This document shows positions 53,601 through 60,897 of a stretch of 64,000 nt of DNA, piece after piece. The translations under genes were made by a program, and so were the position numbers. The DNA comes from an uncultured Porphyromonadaceae bacterium (GTDB lineage: Bacteria; Bacteroidota; Bacteroidia; Bacteroidales; Muribaculaceae), in contig CAJKRG010000002.1 of assembly GCA_905202215.1 (NCBI GenBank), positions 1 to 64,000 on the forward strand, written 5' to 3'. How positions within the stretch are numbered: the stretch's first letter is position 1; each line of letters opens with the position of its first letter. The notes under the pieces were generated by a model. That model did not search any database and was not told the origin of the DNA. It saw nothing but the letters and a program-made list of their open reading frames with translations.

Positions 53601-53841
53601 ATGGAGTATTGATCTCACCGATATCAATGTTGCCGATGAAAGCGCGGTTTATGCCTGCTTTTTTCATTGCCTCGAGATCCTTGCGGACTCCGTCGGCAGA
53701 AATGTTTCCGCCGAGCCAGTACCAGTAAACTGACGTTTGTACAGAATCGCCGGGTGTGGCGAATCTGTCGTGGAGTGTGGATGCGGCGGTATGGCCGGAC
53801 GCAAGCGCAAGAAGTATTGCAGGTAACAGAAGTTTTTTCAT
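50656..53841 (-). CDS. GH106-like glycosidase inside the efflux operon
   Basis: A 1061-residue exported protein with a signal peptide (residues 1-20). The N-terminal region (VYWYWLGGNISADGVRKDLEAMKKAGI, in parts; FNCPGWSQAGGPWIEAGQAM) is the GH106-type alpha-L-rhamnosidase-like catalytic start, followed by a jelly-roll insertion (about 165-300), the remaining barrel with RVIVADSYEKGG and the HGLTLWLENYGHWGFPGEF segment. Near the C-terminus (about 930-1050) is a galactose-binding-like domain (TGKVGVMAKIYINGKYAGGVW). It overlaps the RND pump gene by 4 bases and precedes TolC by 4. Which sugar it releases cannot be read. Confidence 0.83.
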   Translation of the reverse strand: MKKLLLPAILLALASGHTAASTLHDRFATPGDSVQTSVYWYWLGGNISADGVRKDLEAMKKAGINRAFIGNIDIGEINTPFNKIKLFTPEWWEVIHAALKKASELDIEIGIFNCPGWSQAGGPWIEAGQAMRYLDNVKTEIDGGRLINIALQSPSDDFQDVRVIAFPTPKNDIPSLKATASGINGDASNAVDGNPDTEVFFDESGRAVFDITAPTDFTLRSLEIAPAFRPIRTDVLLEVKEGDRYRELASFTIDRTNPSVEVGWAPFAPVSISVPTTVGNEFRLSFTGAGKDTGIKDIAFSSVPRVERYAEKNLSKMFQSPLPYWEEYQWRMQPEAYNLPGTVAAADVIDISDCLKGDSIVWNAPEGRWTVMRTGMRPTGITNGPAAPEGTGMEVDKLTTAYLQHHFDSFIGEILRRIPAEDRRTFRVIVADSYEKGGQNFTDTFLSDFAERYGYDPLPYLPVYDGTVVGSRDISDRFLWDMRRFVADRLAYAHIGGMRDMAHKHGLTLWLENYGHWGFPGEFLQYGGQSDEVSGEYWSEGTLGDIENRAASSCAHIYGKTKVSAESFTAAGNDFGRYPAVMKQRGDRFFAEGINNSLLHVNISQPSDTLPGMNAWFGNEFNRNNTWFKQIDLFTSYLKRCNYMLQQGLNVADAAYFIGEDAPKMTGITDPALPRGYQFDYINGEVLLDRMTVRDGKWTLPHGTQYRILVLPKLETMRPELLERLKTLVAEGGVILGPAPRRSPSLEGYPHADEKVADMAAELWKGIDGKNVKAARYGKGTVLSGMDMTEALAYIGCGPDFSTDIPVHVDYGHRTADGREIYFISNQTPERVDFNGTFRATGLVPELWNAIDGSIRLLPEYTADTKTTTIPLVLEPFESAFIVFGNGSQTKTGKNFPEPVTLQTLDGPWQIGFEQERRGPEKTVKVKEIKDLSQWDDEAVRHFSGTIDYETSFKLKRLPENERMFINTGKVGVMAKIYINGKYAGGVWTAPYRVDITDFVKKGKNTIRIEAVNNWINRLIGDSALPEDERHTWTANNPGRPDAPLQPSGLLTTPIIETIAY

Positions 53842-56800
53842 CGGTCTGATTTCTTTTGGTTTAGAATTTGATATAGTGCGGGAACAACGTAAATGTTAAG
53901 TGCTGTGGAGCTGATGAGACCTCCAAGAATCACGATGGCCATTGGTGCCTGGATTTCGTTTCCTGCCGCTGACCCGTTGACAGCGAGGGGTATAAGGGCG
54001 AGGGCCGAGGTCAGCGCCGTCATAATGATCGGGAGCAGTCGGTCGGAAGAACCGTGTGCGATACGTCTTGCAAGGTCTTCACCCTCCAGTTTAAGATGGT
54101 TATATCGGGTGATGAGAAGCATGCCGTTTCGGGTACTTATACCCATCAGCGATATGAATCCTATTATGGCCGGGATGTTGAGTTCTCCTCCGGTTATGGC
54201 AAGCATGAATATGCCGCCTATGAGTGCCAGAGGCATGTTGACGAGAATCACTGCGGCTTCGGCCGCATTTTTGAATTCGCCGTAAAGAAGCATGAATATG
54301 ACCAGAAGAGCTCCTAACGAAGTCCAGAGCAAGGTTCGTGAAGCTGCCTGTTCATTTTCGAACTGGCCTCCATAGCTGATATAGTAGTTCTCGGGGAGTA
54401 CTACAGTTTTTTCGATTTTTTCGCGCAGTTTGTCGACAGATCCACTGAGGTCTCCCCCGTCGACATTGGCCGATACGAGCAGGCGCCGTTTCACATTCTC
54501 GCGGTTTACAGTGTTAGGTCCTGTAGTCGATATGATATCGGCAACCTCTGCGAGTGCCACTTTGCCGCGTACTCCGTCGAGAGTGAGACTGCCAATCTTG
54601 TCGAGACGGTCGCGATGACCGTCGGCAGCTATGACAGCGACGTCATAGGCGAACCCGTCTTCATAGACTTGTGCGACAACAGTACCGCCCATAACAGTCT
54701 CGATAGCTTTTCCGAAATCACCGAGACGGATACCGTGCAGAGCGAGAGCATCGCGTCGCGGGCGTATGAGAAGCTGAGGGCGTTCGGTCTGCTGTTCGAT
54801 GTTGATATCTACGAGCCCGGGTATATCCTCCGCTGCTTCTTTTACCTGTTTGCCGATTGAATATAGCTGTTCGAGATCGCTGCCGAATATCTTGATGGCG
54901 ATCTGTGCCTGCGATCCCGAGAGCATGGCATCGATTCGGTGCGATATAGGTTGCCCGATTTCGACCACTGCGCCGGGAATCTCGCCGAGGCGTTTGCGGA
55001 GATCGCGGGCGACTTCGCCGCGGCGGCGGTCGGTAAGCCGGTAGGGCGCTTCGATTTCCGATACATTGACGCCGAGGGAATGCTCGTCGAGTTCGGCGCG
55101 GCCTGTCTTGCGGGCGACGGTGAGTACTTCGGGAGTCTCGAGGATTATACGCTCGGCTTCGCGGCCTATTTTGTCGCTTTCTTCAAGCGATATGCCCGGA
55201 AGGGTCGATACGTTGATGGTGAACGAGCCTTCGTTGAAGGGGGGCAGGAATCCGCGGCCAAGTGTGAAGAAGAGCGCGAGAGCGGCTACAAACAACATGC
55301 CCGTACCGGTCAACAGTGCTTTCTTATGGTGCAGAGCCGCTTCGAGCGACTTCGAATAGGCGTTGCGCATGGCTACCGTAAGCTTCGGCTCGCGGGATAG
55401 GTTCGAATTTTCTTTGCGGTTACCCAAGAGGAAGCTGCAAAGCACCGGGGTGAGGGTGAGCGCAACGATTGTCGAGGCGCCGAGCGCCACAAGGAACGAT
55501 ACGCCGAGAGGCTTGAGCATGCGGCCTTCCATACCAGTCAGGAAGAACAGCGGCAGGAATGCGGCGGCTATGATGAGCGTGGAGTTGAAGATAGGCATAC
55601 GTACTTCCGCCGATGCTTCATAGACAACTTTGAGCATATTACGGCGTTCCTGTGGCGGAAGAGCTGCGTTTTCTCGTATGCGTTTATAGACATTTTCCAC
55701 ATCGACAATGGCATCGTCGACAAGGCAGCCAATGGCGATGGCAATACCGCCGAGACTCATGGTATTGACGGTATAACCCATGGCGTTGAGTATAAGTACC
55801 GTCACGATTATAGACAGGGGGAGAGCCACGATAGAGATTATCGTGGTACGCAGGTTCATAAGGAAGAAGAACAGCACAAGTACCACGAAGAACGCTCCTT
55901 CGAGCAATGTCCGCTGGAGATTGGATATGGAATTGGATATGAATTCAGACTGGCGGAAGATATCTGTCGATACCTTGATGTCGTGCGGCATTGTTGTCTG
56001 AAGATCGGCAAGGGCCTTGTCGATGGCTTCGGTAAGCTGTATTGTTCCCGCTCCGGGCTGCTTTGTCACAGTGACTATGACCGCCGGTGTGGCTTCGACA
56101 GATGCGACACCGAGACGGGGCAGACGCGGTCCGACATCGACGGCAGCGATGTCGGCTATGGTTACGACCGAACCGTCGGGTCCGGCCTTCACAACGGCAG
56201 AGCCGAGTTCGGTGGGCTCTGTTGTGTTGAGCTGGGCTTTTACAATGTATTCGTTTCCGTAGTCGTAGAGTACACCGCCGCCTGCATTGGCGTTGAATCC
56301 GTCGGTGGCAGCCATCACATCGTCAAGGCTTACGTCGTAGAGCTTCATCATCTCGGGATCGAGGTTGATGCGATATTCGGGTGCGTCGCCTCCGATGACA
56401 CTCACCTGTGATACGCCTCCGAGAGCAAGAAGACGCGGTCTGATAGTCTTTTCGGCAATACGGCGTAGTTCGAGCATCGACGTACTGTCGGCAGTGAGGC
56501 CGATGATCATGATTTCGCCGAGAATCGACGACTGGGGGCCCATCATCGGCTTGCCGACGCCGGGAGGAAGTGCGTCGGCGGCTTCGTCGAGGCGTTCGCC
56601 GACAATCTGTCGGGCACGGTATATGTCGGTTCCCCAGTCGAATTCCACCCAGACTACGGAGAATCCGGTGGTAGATGTGGAGCGTACGCGACGTACCCCC
56701 GTAGAGCCGTTTACGGCTGTCTCTACAGGATATGTTACCACGGTTTCTACCTCTTCCGGCGCAAGGCCGGGTGCTTCTGTCATCACTACGACGGTCGGTG

Positions 56801-56930
56801 CGTTCAGGTCGGGAAAAATATCCACTTCCATACGCATGAGCGTGAGTGTGCCCGCTACGAGGATAAGAGCCGATATGATGAGGACGGCGAGACGGTTGTC
56901 GAGAGAGAGACGGATTATTCGGTTCAGCAT
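53838..56930 (-). CDS. Heavy-metal RND efflux pump (CusA/CzcA family)
   Basis: A 1030-residue inner-membrane pump with 12 membrane helices and two large periplasmic loops. The family signature in helix 4 reads AIAIGCLVDDAIVDVENVYKRI, with two Asp, the proton-relay region of heavy-metal RND pumps; the N-terminus has DIFPDLNAPTVVVMTEAPGL. Metal specificity (Cu/Ag versus Zn/Co/Cd) cannot be told; the partner adaptor is His-rich and the neighbour permease is of a Cu/Zn type. The stop codon overlaps the glycosidase start by 4 bases, and 11 bases separate it from the adaptor gene. Confidence 0.94.
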   Translation of the reverse strand: MLNRIIRLSLDNRLAVLIISALILVAGTLTLMRMEVDIFPDLNAPTVVVMTEAPGLAPEEVETVVTYPVETAVNGSTGVRRVRSTSTTGFSVVWVEFDWGTDIYRARQIVGERLDEAADALPPGVGKPMMGPQSSILGEIMIIGLTADSTSMLELRRIAEKTIRPRLLALGGVSQVSVIGGDAPEYRINLDPEMMKLYDVSLDDVMAATDGFNANAGGGVLYDYGNEYIVKAQLNTTEPTELGSAVVKAGPDGSVVTIADIAAVDVGPRLPRLGVASVEATPAVIVTVTKQPGAGTIQLTEAIDKALADLQTTMPHDIKVSTDIFRQSEFISNSISNLQRTLLEGAFFVVLVLFFFLMNLRTTIISIVALPLSIIVTVLILNAMGYTVNTMSLGGIAIAIGCLVDDAIVDVENVYKRIRENAALPPQERRNMLKVVYEASAEVRMPIFNSTLIIAAAFLPLFFLTGMEGRMLKPLGVSFLVALGASTIVALTLTPVLCSFLLGNRKENSNLSREPKLTVAMRNAYSKSLEAALHHKKALLTGTGMLFVAALALFFTLGRGFLPPFNEGSFTINVSTLPGISLEESDKIGREAERIILETPEVLTVARKTGRAELDEHSLGVNVSEIEAPYRLTDRRRGEVARDLRKRLGEIPGAVVEIGQPISHRIDAMLSGSQAQIAIKIFGSDLEQLYSIGKQVKEAAEDIPGLVDINIEQQTERPQLLIRPRRDALALHGIRLGDFGKAIETVMGGTVVAQVYEDGFAYDVAVIAADGHRDRLDKIGSLTLDGVRGKVALAEVADIISTTGPNTVNRENVKRRLLVSANVDGGDLSGSVDKLREKIEKTVVLPENYYISYGGQFENEQAASRTLLWTSLGALLVIFMLLYGEFKNAAEAAVILVNMPLALIGGIFMLAITGGELNIPAIIGFISLMGISTRNGMLLITRYNHLKLEGEDLARRIAHGSSDRLLPIIMTALTSALALIPLAVNGSAAGNEIQAPMAIVILGGLISSTALNIYVVPALYQILNQKKSDR

Positions 56931-56941
56931 ATCCTCTCTGT

Positions 56942-58114
56942 TTAGTGGTTATGGGTATGACCTTCGGGGATCGCCGAACCGGTTTCGGCAAGACGCACGG
57001 CTGTGGCGCCTTCGCTCACGACAACCGCGCCTCGGGACAGCCCGCTTTTTATTTCAACGCGTTCGCCGTCGGATGTTCCGAGGGTTACGCGGCGCTTGAC
57101 ATATGCCTCGGGGTGTACGCGCTCATATACAAAATAAGCGCCCTGCTGCTCTGAAATGCCCGAAAGCGGCAGCGTGACTACACCATCGCGCTTCGAGCCG
57201 GCGAGGAATGCGGTGAAAGTTGCGCCGGGTGTAAGACCGTGCTCATGCGAAACCGTGAAAAACAGCGGCACATATGCCGAAGGTGTACCCGATTGCGATA
57301 CAGGAGAGTGCATGCCTTTAAGGTCAATATGAATCGGATTGCTGAAAGGCTGCTCAATGATAGCCTCGGTAAACGAGGAGGCCATTGGCAGATAACGGCG
57401 AGGCAGCTCCACACGCAAAGTCAGCTCTTTGTCGGATGTTATCGTCGCTATCGGTTCTCCGGCTTCGACATATTGTCCTTCTGCTACATTTAGCGTGCTG
57501 ATACACCCTCCGAGCGACGCTGTGGCATGGCCGCCGTTGGCGCGTGGACTATATGCAGCCTTCGCCTGTTCGTAGGCTGCCACTGCGGCGTTATATTCGG
57601 TAGCTGTCACGAGGCGCTCTTCGTATAGGGGTTTTATGCGGTCGAGTTCTCGTTTGGCGGCATCAAGAACAGCTTTGGCGGCGGCGTTGGCGTCTCCGCC
57701 GAGAGTCGAAGCCGGGTCTATGGTCGCGATAACGGAACCTGGCCGTACATGGCTGCACGCATTGATTCCTTTCGAAAAGTGTACGATACCTGAAATTGGT
57801 GCCGATACAACACCTGCGCTCGACACGGAGGCGTCCGCACGGCCGCTTACACGTACAACCTCGTGAAACTCCCCGGGGCTGATTGTATCAAATCTTACAC
57901 CGAAACGTTCGGCCACCTCGTCGTGGAGGCTGATTTCACCTTCGTGGGCATGTTCGGCTTCGGGTTGATGACCCTCATGGTCTTTGTGGCCGATATGGCT
58001 TTCATGGATTTCATGATCGTGGCTGTGGTCGTGACCTATATGGTCGTCGGCAGCATTGTGGCAGGCGCACAGAGATAATGCAAGAATCAGAGAATTTATG
58101 TAAGCGATTTTCAT
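56942..58114 (-). CDS. RND periplasmic adaptor lipoprotein, His-rich
   Basis: A 390-residue membrane-fusion protein. ATG 58114 starts a lipoprotein signal (ALSLCAC; lipidated Cys near residue 18). Residues about 20-60 contain many His-Asp/His-Glu pairs (DHIGHDHSHDHEIHES and more), probably a metal-collecting tail. The adaptor core follows: lipoyl-like half (GVVSAPISGIVHFS), hairpin (AVLDAAKRELDRIKPLYEERLVTATEY in parts) and second lipoyl half (LNVAEGQYVEAGEPIATIT). A second short His segment ends the protein (EGHTHNH). It links the RND pump to TolC and is encoded just upstream of the pump. Confidence 0.92.
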   Translation of the reverse strand: MKIAYINSLILALSLCACHNAADDHIGHDHSHDHEIHESHIGHKDHEGHQPEAEHAHEGEISLHDEVAERFGVRFDTISPGEFHEVVRVSGRADASVSSAGVVSAPISGIVHFSKGINACSHVRPGSVIATIDPASTLGGDANAAAKAVLDAAKRELDRIKPLYEERLVTATEYNAAVAAYEQAKAAYSPRANGGHATASLGGCISTLNVAEGQYVEAGEPIATITSDKELTLRVELPRRYLPMASSFTEAIIEQPFSNPIHIDLKGMHSPVSQSGTPSAYVPLFFTVSHEHGLTPGATFTAFLAGSKRDGVVTLPLSGISEQQGAYFVYERVHPEAYVKRRVTLGTSDGERVEIKSGLSRGAVVVSEGATAVRLAETGSAIPEGHTHNH

Positions 58115-58189
58115 TTTAGATATTATTAAGACACCCATTTGAAGAGCAAAAATAAGAAATTCCGGTCACATGAGCAACCGGAATTCTGT

Positions 58190-59437
58190 TCAGTTCCCTG
58201 CCAACTCTGTACATTCGTAGCCTGCAAGCCGAACAGCCTCGGCTACTTTCGCAGGAGATACGTCTCCGACGACTTCTGCTTTGCCTGTCGCGAGGTCTAC
58301 GTTTACTTCGTCTGCGCCGTCGAGAGCGCGGATAGTCTTTTCGACATTGGCGCTGCAGTGAGGACATGCCATGCCGTCGATTTTATAAGTTTTCTTCATT
58401 TCTGTAGGTAAATTATGTGAGTGATGATGATGACGCCGGCTTATTGCAGCATATATAAGCAGTAGGGCGAGCAATGCCGAACATACGGTATCGAAAATTG
58501 CGGGAGAATGATGACATGCATCACTGAGAGAGCCTGTCGGGGGGATAAACCAGGAGGCCGGAAGAAGGAGATCGATAGCGAGTCCGAAAAGAATTGCCGT
58601 GATGACCACCGAACCGACATAGACTGCAGTAGTGCGCTTGCCATATGTCTTGCCAAGAAGGATTATGGAGGCGAAATTGGCGGCGGGGCCTGCCATAAGC
58701 ATTACGAAAGCTATGCCCGGCGAAAGGCCTTTGAGCATGAGGGACAGAGCGATCGGTATGGATCCGGTGGCACATATATACATCGGTATCGCCACTATTA
58801 CCACTGCAATCATGGCAAGCAGAGGGTATCGGCTGAGGGAGGTGAAGAAGCTGTCGGGTACGAAGACTGTGATTAGTGCGGCGACAATCAGACCGATTAC
58901 AAGCCATTTTCCTACGGACGCAACCATATCTACGAATCCATAGCGGACGGCGGCTACGCAACGGGCAAAAAAGCCTGAGGGCAGGCGGTCGTCCTCTGTC
59001 GATAATTCTGTGATGTTCTTTTTCGCCTCCTTGTCGCTGTGGTCTACTGCGAAACCTCCCGCAACTGAGCCGATAAGCGCTGCCAGAGGGCGCAGAATGG
59101 CGAATGGCAAGCCAAGGAGAGAATATGTAGCTGCTATAGAATCCACGCCGGTCTGTGGTGTCGCAATAAGGAAAGATGTGGTGGCGCCTTTCGAGGCTCC
59201 GCGCCGATAGAGCGACACTGCCGCCGGCAGCACGCCACACGAACACAGAGGCAACGGTATGCCGAAAAGCGCTGCCTTGACAACCGGTCTGATACCACGT
59301 CCGCCAAGATGACGGCTCATGGCCGAGGGTCTCACGAACGCATGAAGAATGCCTGCAACAAGAAAGCCGAGCAATATATAAGGCGACATTCCATTGAGAA
59401 TCGCCAGAAAAGCATGTGCGAAGTTCTGTAATTCCAT
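58190..59437 (-). CDS. SO_0444/YraQ-type Cu/Zn efflux permease with HMA domain
   Basis: A 415-residue membrane protein with about 8-10 helices, of the permease family named after SO_0444. The signature PLPLCSCGVLPAAVSLYRRGAS with its CSC motif is present near residue 60, as is the GAPAANFASI-like MAGPAANFASI segment. The last 70 residues are a heavy-metal-associated domain with the metal-binding GMACPHCSANV motif. It probably exports Cu or Zn together with the RND system encoded 75 bases downstream. The start is the ATG at 59437. Confidence 0.9.
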   Translation of the reverse strand: MELQNFAHAFLAILNGMSPYILLGFLVAGILHAFVRPSAMSRHLGGRGIRPVVKAALFGIPLPLCSCGVLPAAVSLYRRGASKGATTSFLIATPQTGVDSIAATYSLLGLPFAILRPLAALIGSVAGGFAVDHSDKEAKKNITELSTEDDRLPSGFFARCVAAVRYGFVDMVASVGKWLVIGLIVAALITVFVPDSFFTSLSRYPLLAMIAVVIVAIPMYICATGSIPIALSLMLKGLSPGIAFVMLMAGPAANFASIILLGKTYGKRTTAVYVGSVVITAILFGLAIDLLLPASWFIPPTGSLSDACHHSPAIFDTVCSALLALLLIYAAISRRHHHHSHNLPTEMKKTYKIDGMACPHCSANVEKTIRALDGADEVNVDLATGKAEVVGDVSPAKVAEAVRLAGYECTELAGN

Positions 59438-59441
59438 GTCG

Positions 59442-59449
59442 CAAAATTA
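59442..59449 (-). promoter_or_regulatory. Predicted promoter -7 element of the metal-efflux unit
   Basis: Minus strand TAATTTTG, a perfect TAnnTTTG match, only 4 bases before the ATG at 59437. If used, the message would be leaderless or nearly so. The repeated CACAATTC sites lie just upstream. Confidence 0.4.
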
Positions 59450-59474
59450 CAAAACCGCCCCAATCTCCGCCTTA

Positions 59475-59548
59475 CACAATTCCGCCAATCCCTTGCACAA
59501 TTCCGTCAGAATCTTTGATTGCCGGAATAATCAGCATACAGAATTGTG
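59475..59548. promoter_or_regulatory. Repeated CACAATTCCG sites upstream of the metal-efflux unit
   Basis: CACAATTCCG occurs at 59475-59484 and 59496-59505 (21-base period, two helical turns) and as the inverted near-copy CAGAATTGTG at 59539-59548. They lie 25-100 bases upstream of the predicted promoter. A metal-responsive regulator site is a plausible reading. Confidence 0.5.
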
Positions 59549-59570
59549 ATAGAAAAGAAATTATTGTTAG

Positions 59571-60668
59571 TTATAAATCATTCATTGCATTAGAAATAAT
59601 ATCATGAGTGGGATTTAATGCAGAATTAAAACTATCTATGTATGTCAATTGAACATAATAGTAATTGGTAAAACCGGTGTTCGTTTTAGCTATTGATAAT
59701 ATGATTTCACCATTCTTAAGTTCAAACATCGTATTATATTGAACTTGATCTGAGGTAGTAGATCTATTTTGATTTTGATCTTTGTTTAACTGAGCTTTTG
59801 TCTGAAATATATCTTCGGATTGAAACGGTGATTCATATTTTTTTATTAAAATCTTTTTGAGGAAAGTGTATTCAGAATAAACCGTATTCCAATCTTCACA
59901 CTGAGGGAACGTTACGGTGACACTGTATACGATGTCATGTCCTATTACAGGATATACGAATAGATTGCAGTCTGCGTAGCCTGCAAATTCTCCTGTAAAT
60001 ACAGCAATATCATCAATGTTATGTTTATATTTGAATTTTTTATTGATTAATTCACGGTTGAATGAGTCCATTGGTCCGTTCAAAGGAATATTCATGAATT
60101 TTAGGTGATTGACCGACTCTAAATAATCGTGGACTATATCCATATTCACATATGTAATCTCTGGGCGACAACCAAATTCATCTGTACTGTTTAATCGTAA
60201 AACAATTAATCCATCTTTTCCTTTATAGGTTGTTACGAAGAAACATAGATTTTTCTTCAACGCAGCAATCTTTTCTGCAGAAGTTGTATGTGGGATTGAA
60301 TAGTCAAATTGTTCTATTTCTTTATTTGGAGTTCCATATCGTTTTTTCAGATATTCTTTCCAATAATTGTAATTGATTGCTAAATCGTTCCAATTATCAG
60401 ATTCTGCAGTATATACCCTGACTGTCTTTATCTTAGATTGTCTTTCGAAATATTGGATTCGAATTATAGAATTACTAAACAGTCCATCATTGTCGCCTTT
60501 ATAGTCTGATTTATCTGTCTTTTCATATCCCTTTTTTTCTAATTTCTCTGAAAAATTAGAAATGCTATCGAAAATTGCTATTCCATCAAATTTTACTGTC
60601 TTATTATTTGCAATAGCATTTAATGTTATAGAGAATATGCAAATTATAAAAATTAAAGAATTTCTCAT
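59571..60668 (-). CDS. AT-rich secreted hypothetical protein with internal duplication
   Basis: A 365-residue exported protein, signal peptide about residues 1-20. I do not recognise a family. It consists of two related halves: FDGIAIFDSISNFSEKLEKKGYEK (about 29-52) parallels FMNIPLNGPMDSFNRELINKKFKYK (about 194-218), and SDNWNDLAINYNYWKEYLKKRYGTP parallels EDWNTVYSEYTFLKKILIKKYESP (all quoted in shorter parts here). Its base composition is clearly more AT-rich than neighbours, suggesting acquisition. It stands alone with AT-rich flanks on both sides. Confidence 0.72.
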   Translation of the reverse strand: MRNSLIFIICIFSITLNAIANNKTVKFDGIAIFDSISNFSEKLEKKGYEKTDKSDYKGDNDGLFSNSIIRIQYFERQSKIKTVRVYTAESDNWNDLAINYNYWKEYLKKRYGTPNKEIEQFDYSIPHTTSAEKIAALKKNLCFFVTTYKGKDGLIVLRLNSTDEFGCRPEITYVNMDIVHDYLESVNHLKFMNIPLNGPMDSFNRELINKKFKYKHNIDDIAVFTGEFAGYADCNLFVYPVIGHDIVYSVTVTFPQCEDWNTVYSEYTFLKKILIKKYESPFQSEDIFQTKAQLNKDQNQNRSTTSDQVQYNTMFELKNGEIILSIAKTNTGFTNYYYVQLTYIDSFNSALNPTHDIISNAMNDL

Positions 60669-60820
60669 TGCGAAAAAAAACTTATTAAATTTATCTAAGT
60701 ATAGAGTCGAGATTCAAATTGATAAATTTGTTGGGTTGCAAATTGTAAGATATTGTTAAATGAACATAATCTTTTTGCAAAGATATATAATATTATATTA
60801 TCTAGCAATTTAGATGTCTA

Positions 60821-60854
60821 TAAAAGAAAAGCTCCGGAGGGGAGTCCGGAGCTT
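60821..60854 (-). terminator. Rho-independent terminator of the acd-etf unit
   Basis: Arms AGCTCCGGA (60830-60838) and TCCGGAGCT (60845-60853) enclose a 6-base loop; on the minus strand TTTTCTTTT follows. It lies 45 bases after the acyl-CoA dehydrogenase stop codon. Confidence 0.85.
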
Positions 60855-60897
60855 GTTGCTTAAAGGGAACGAATAGTTATTCGTTATAAATTCTTAA

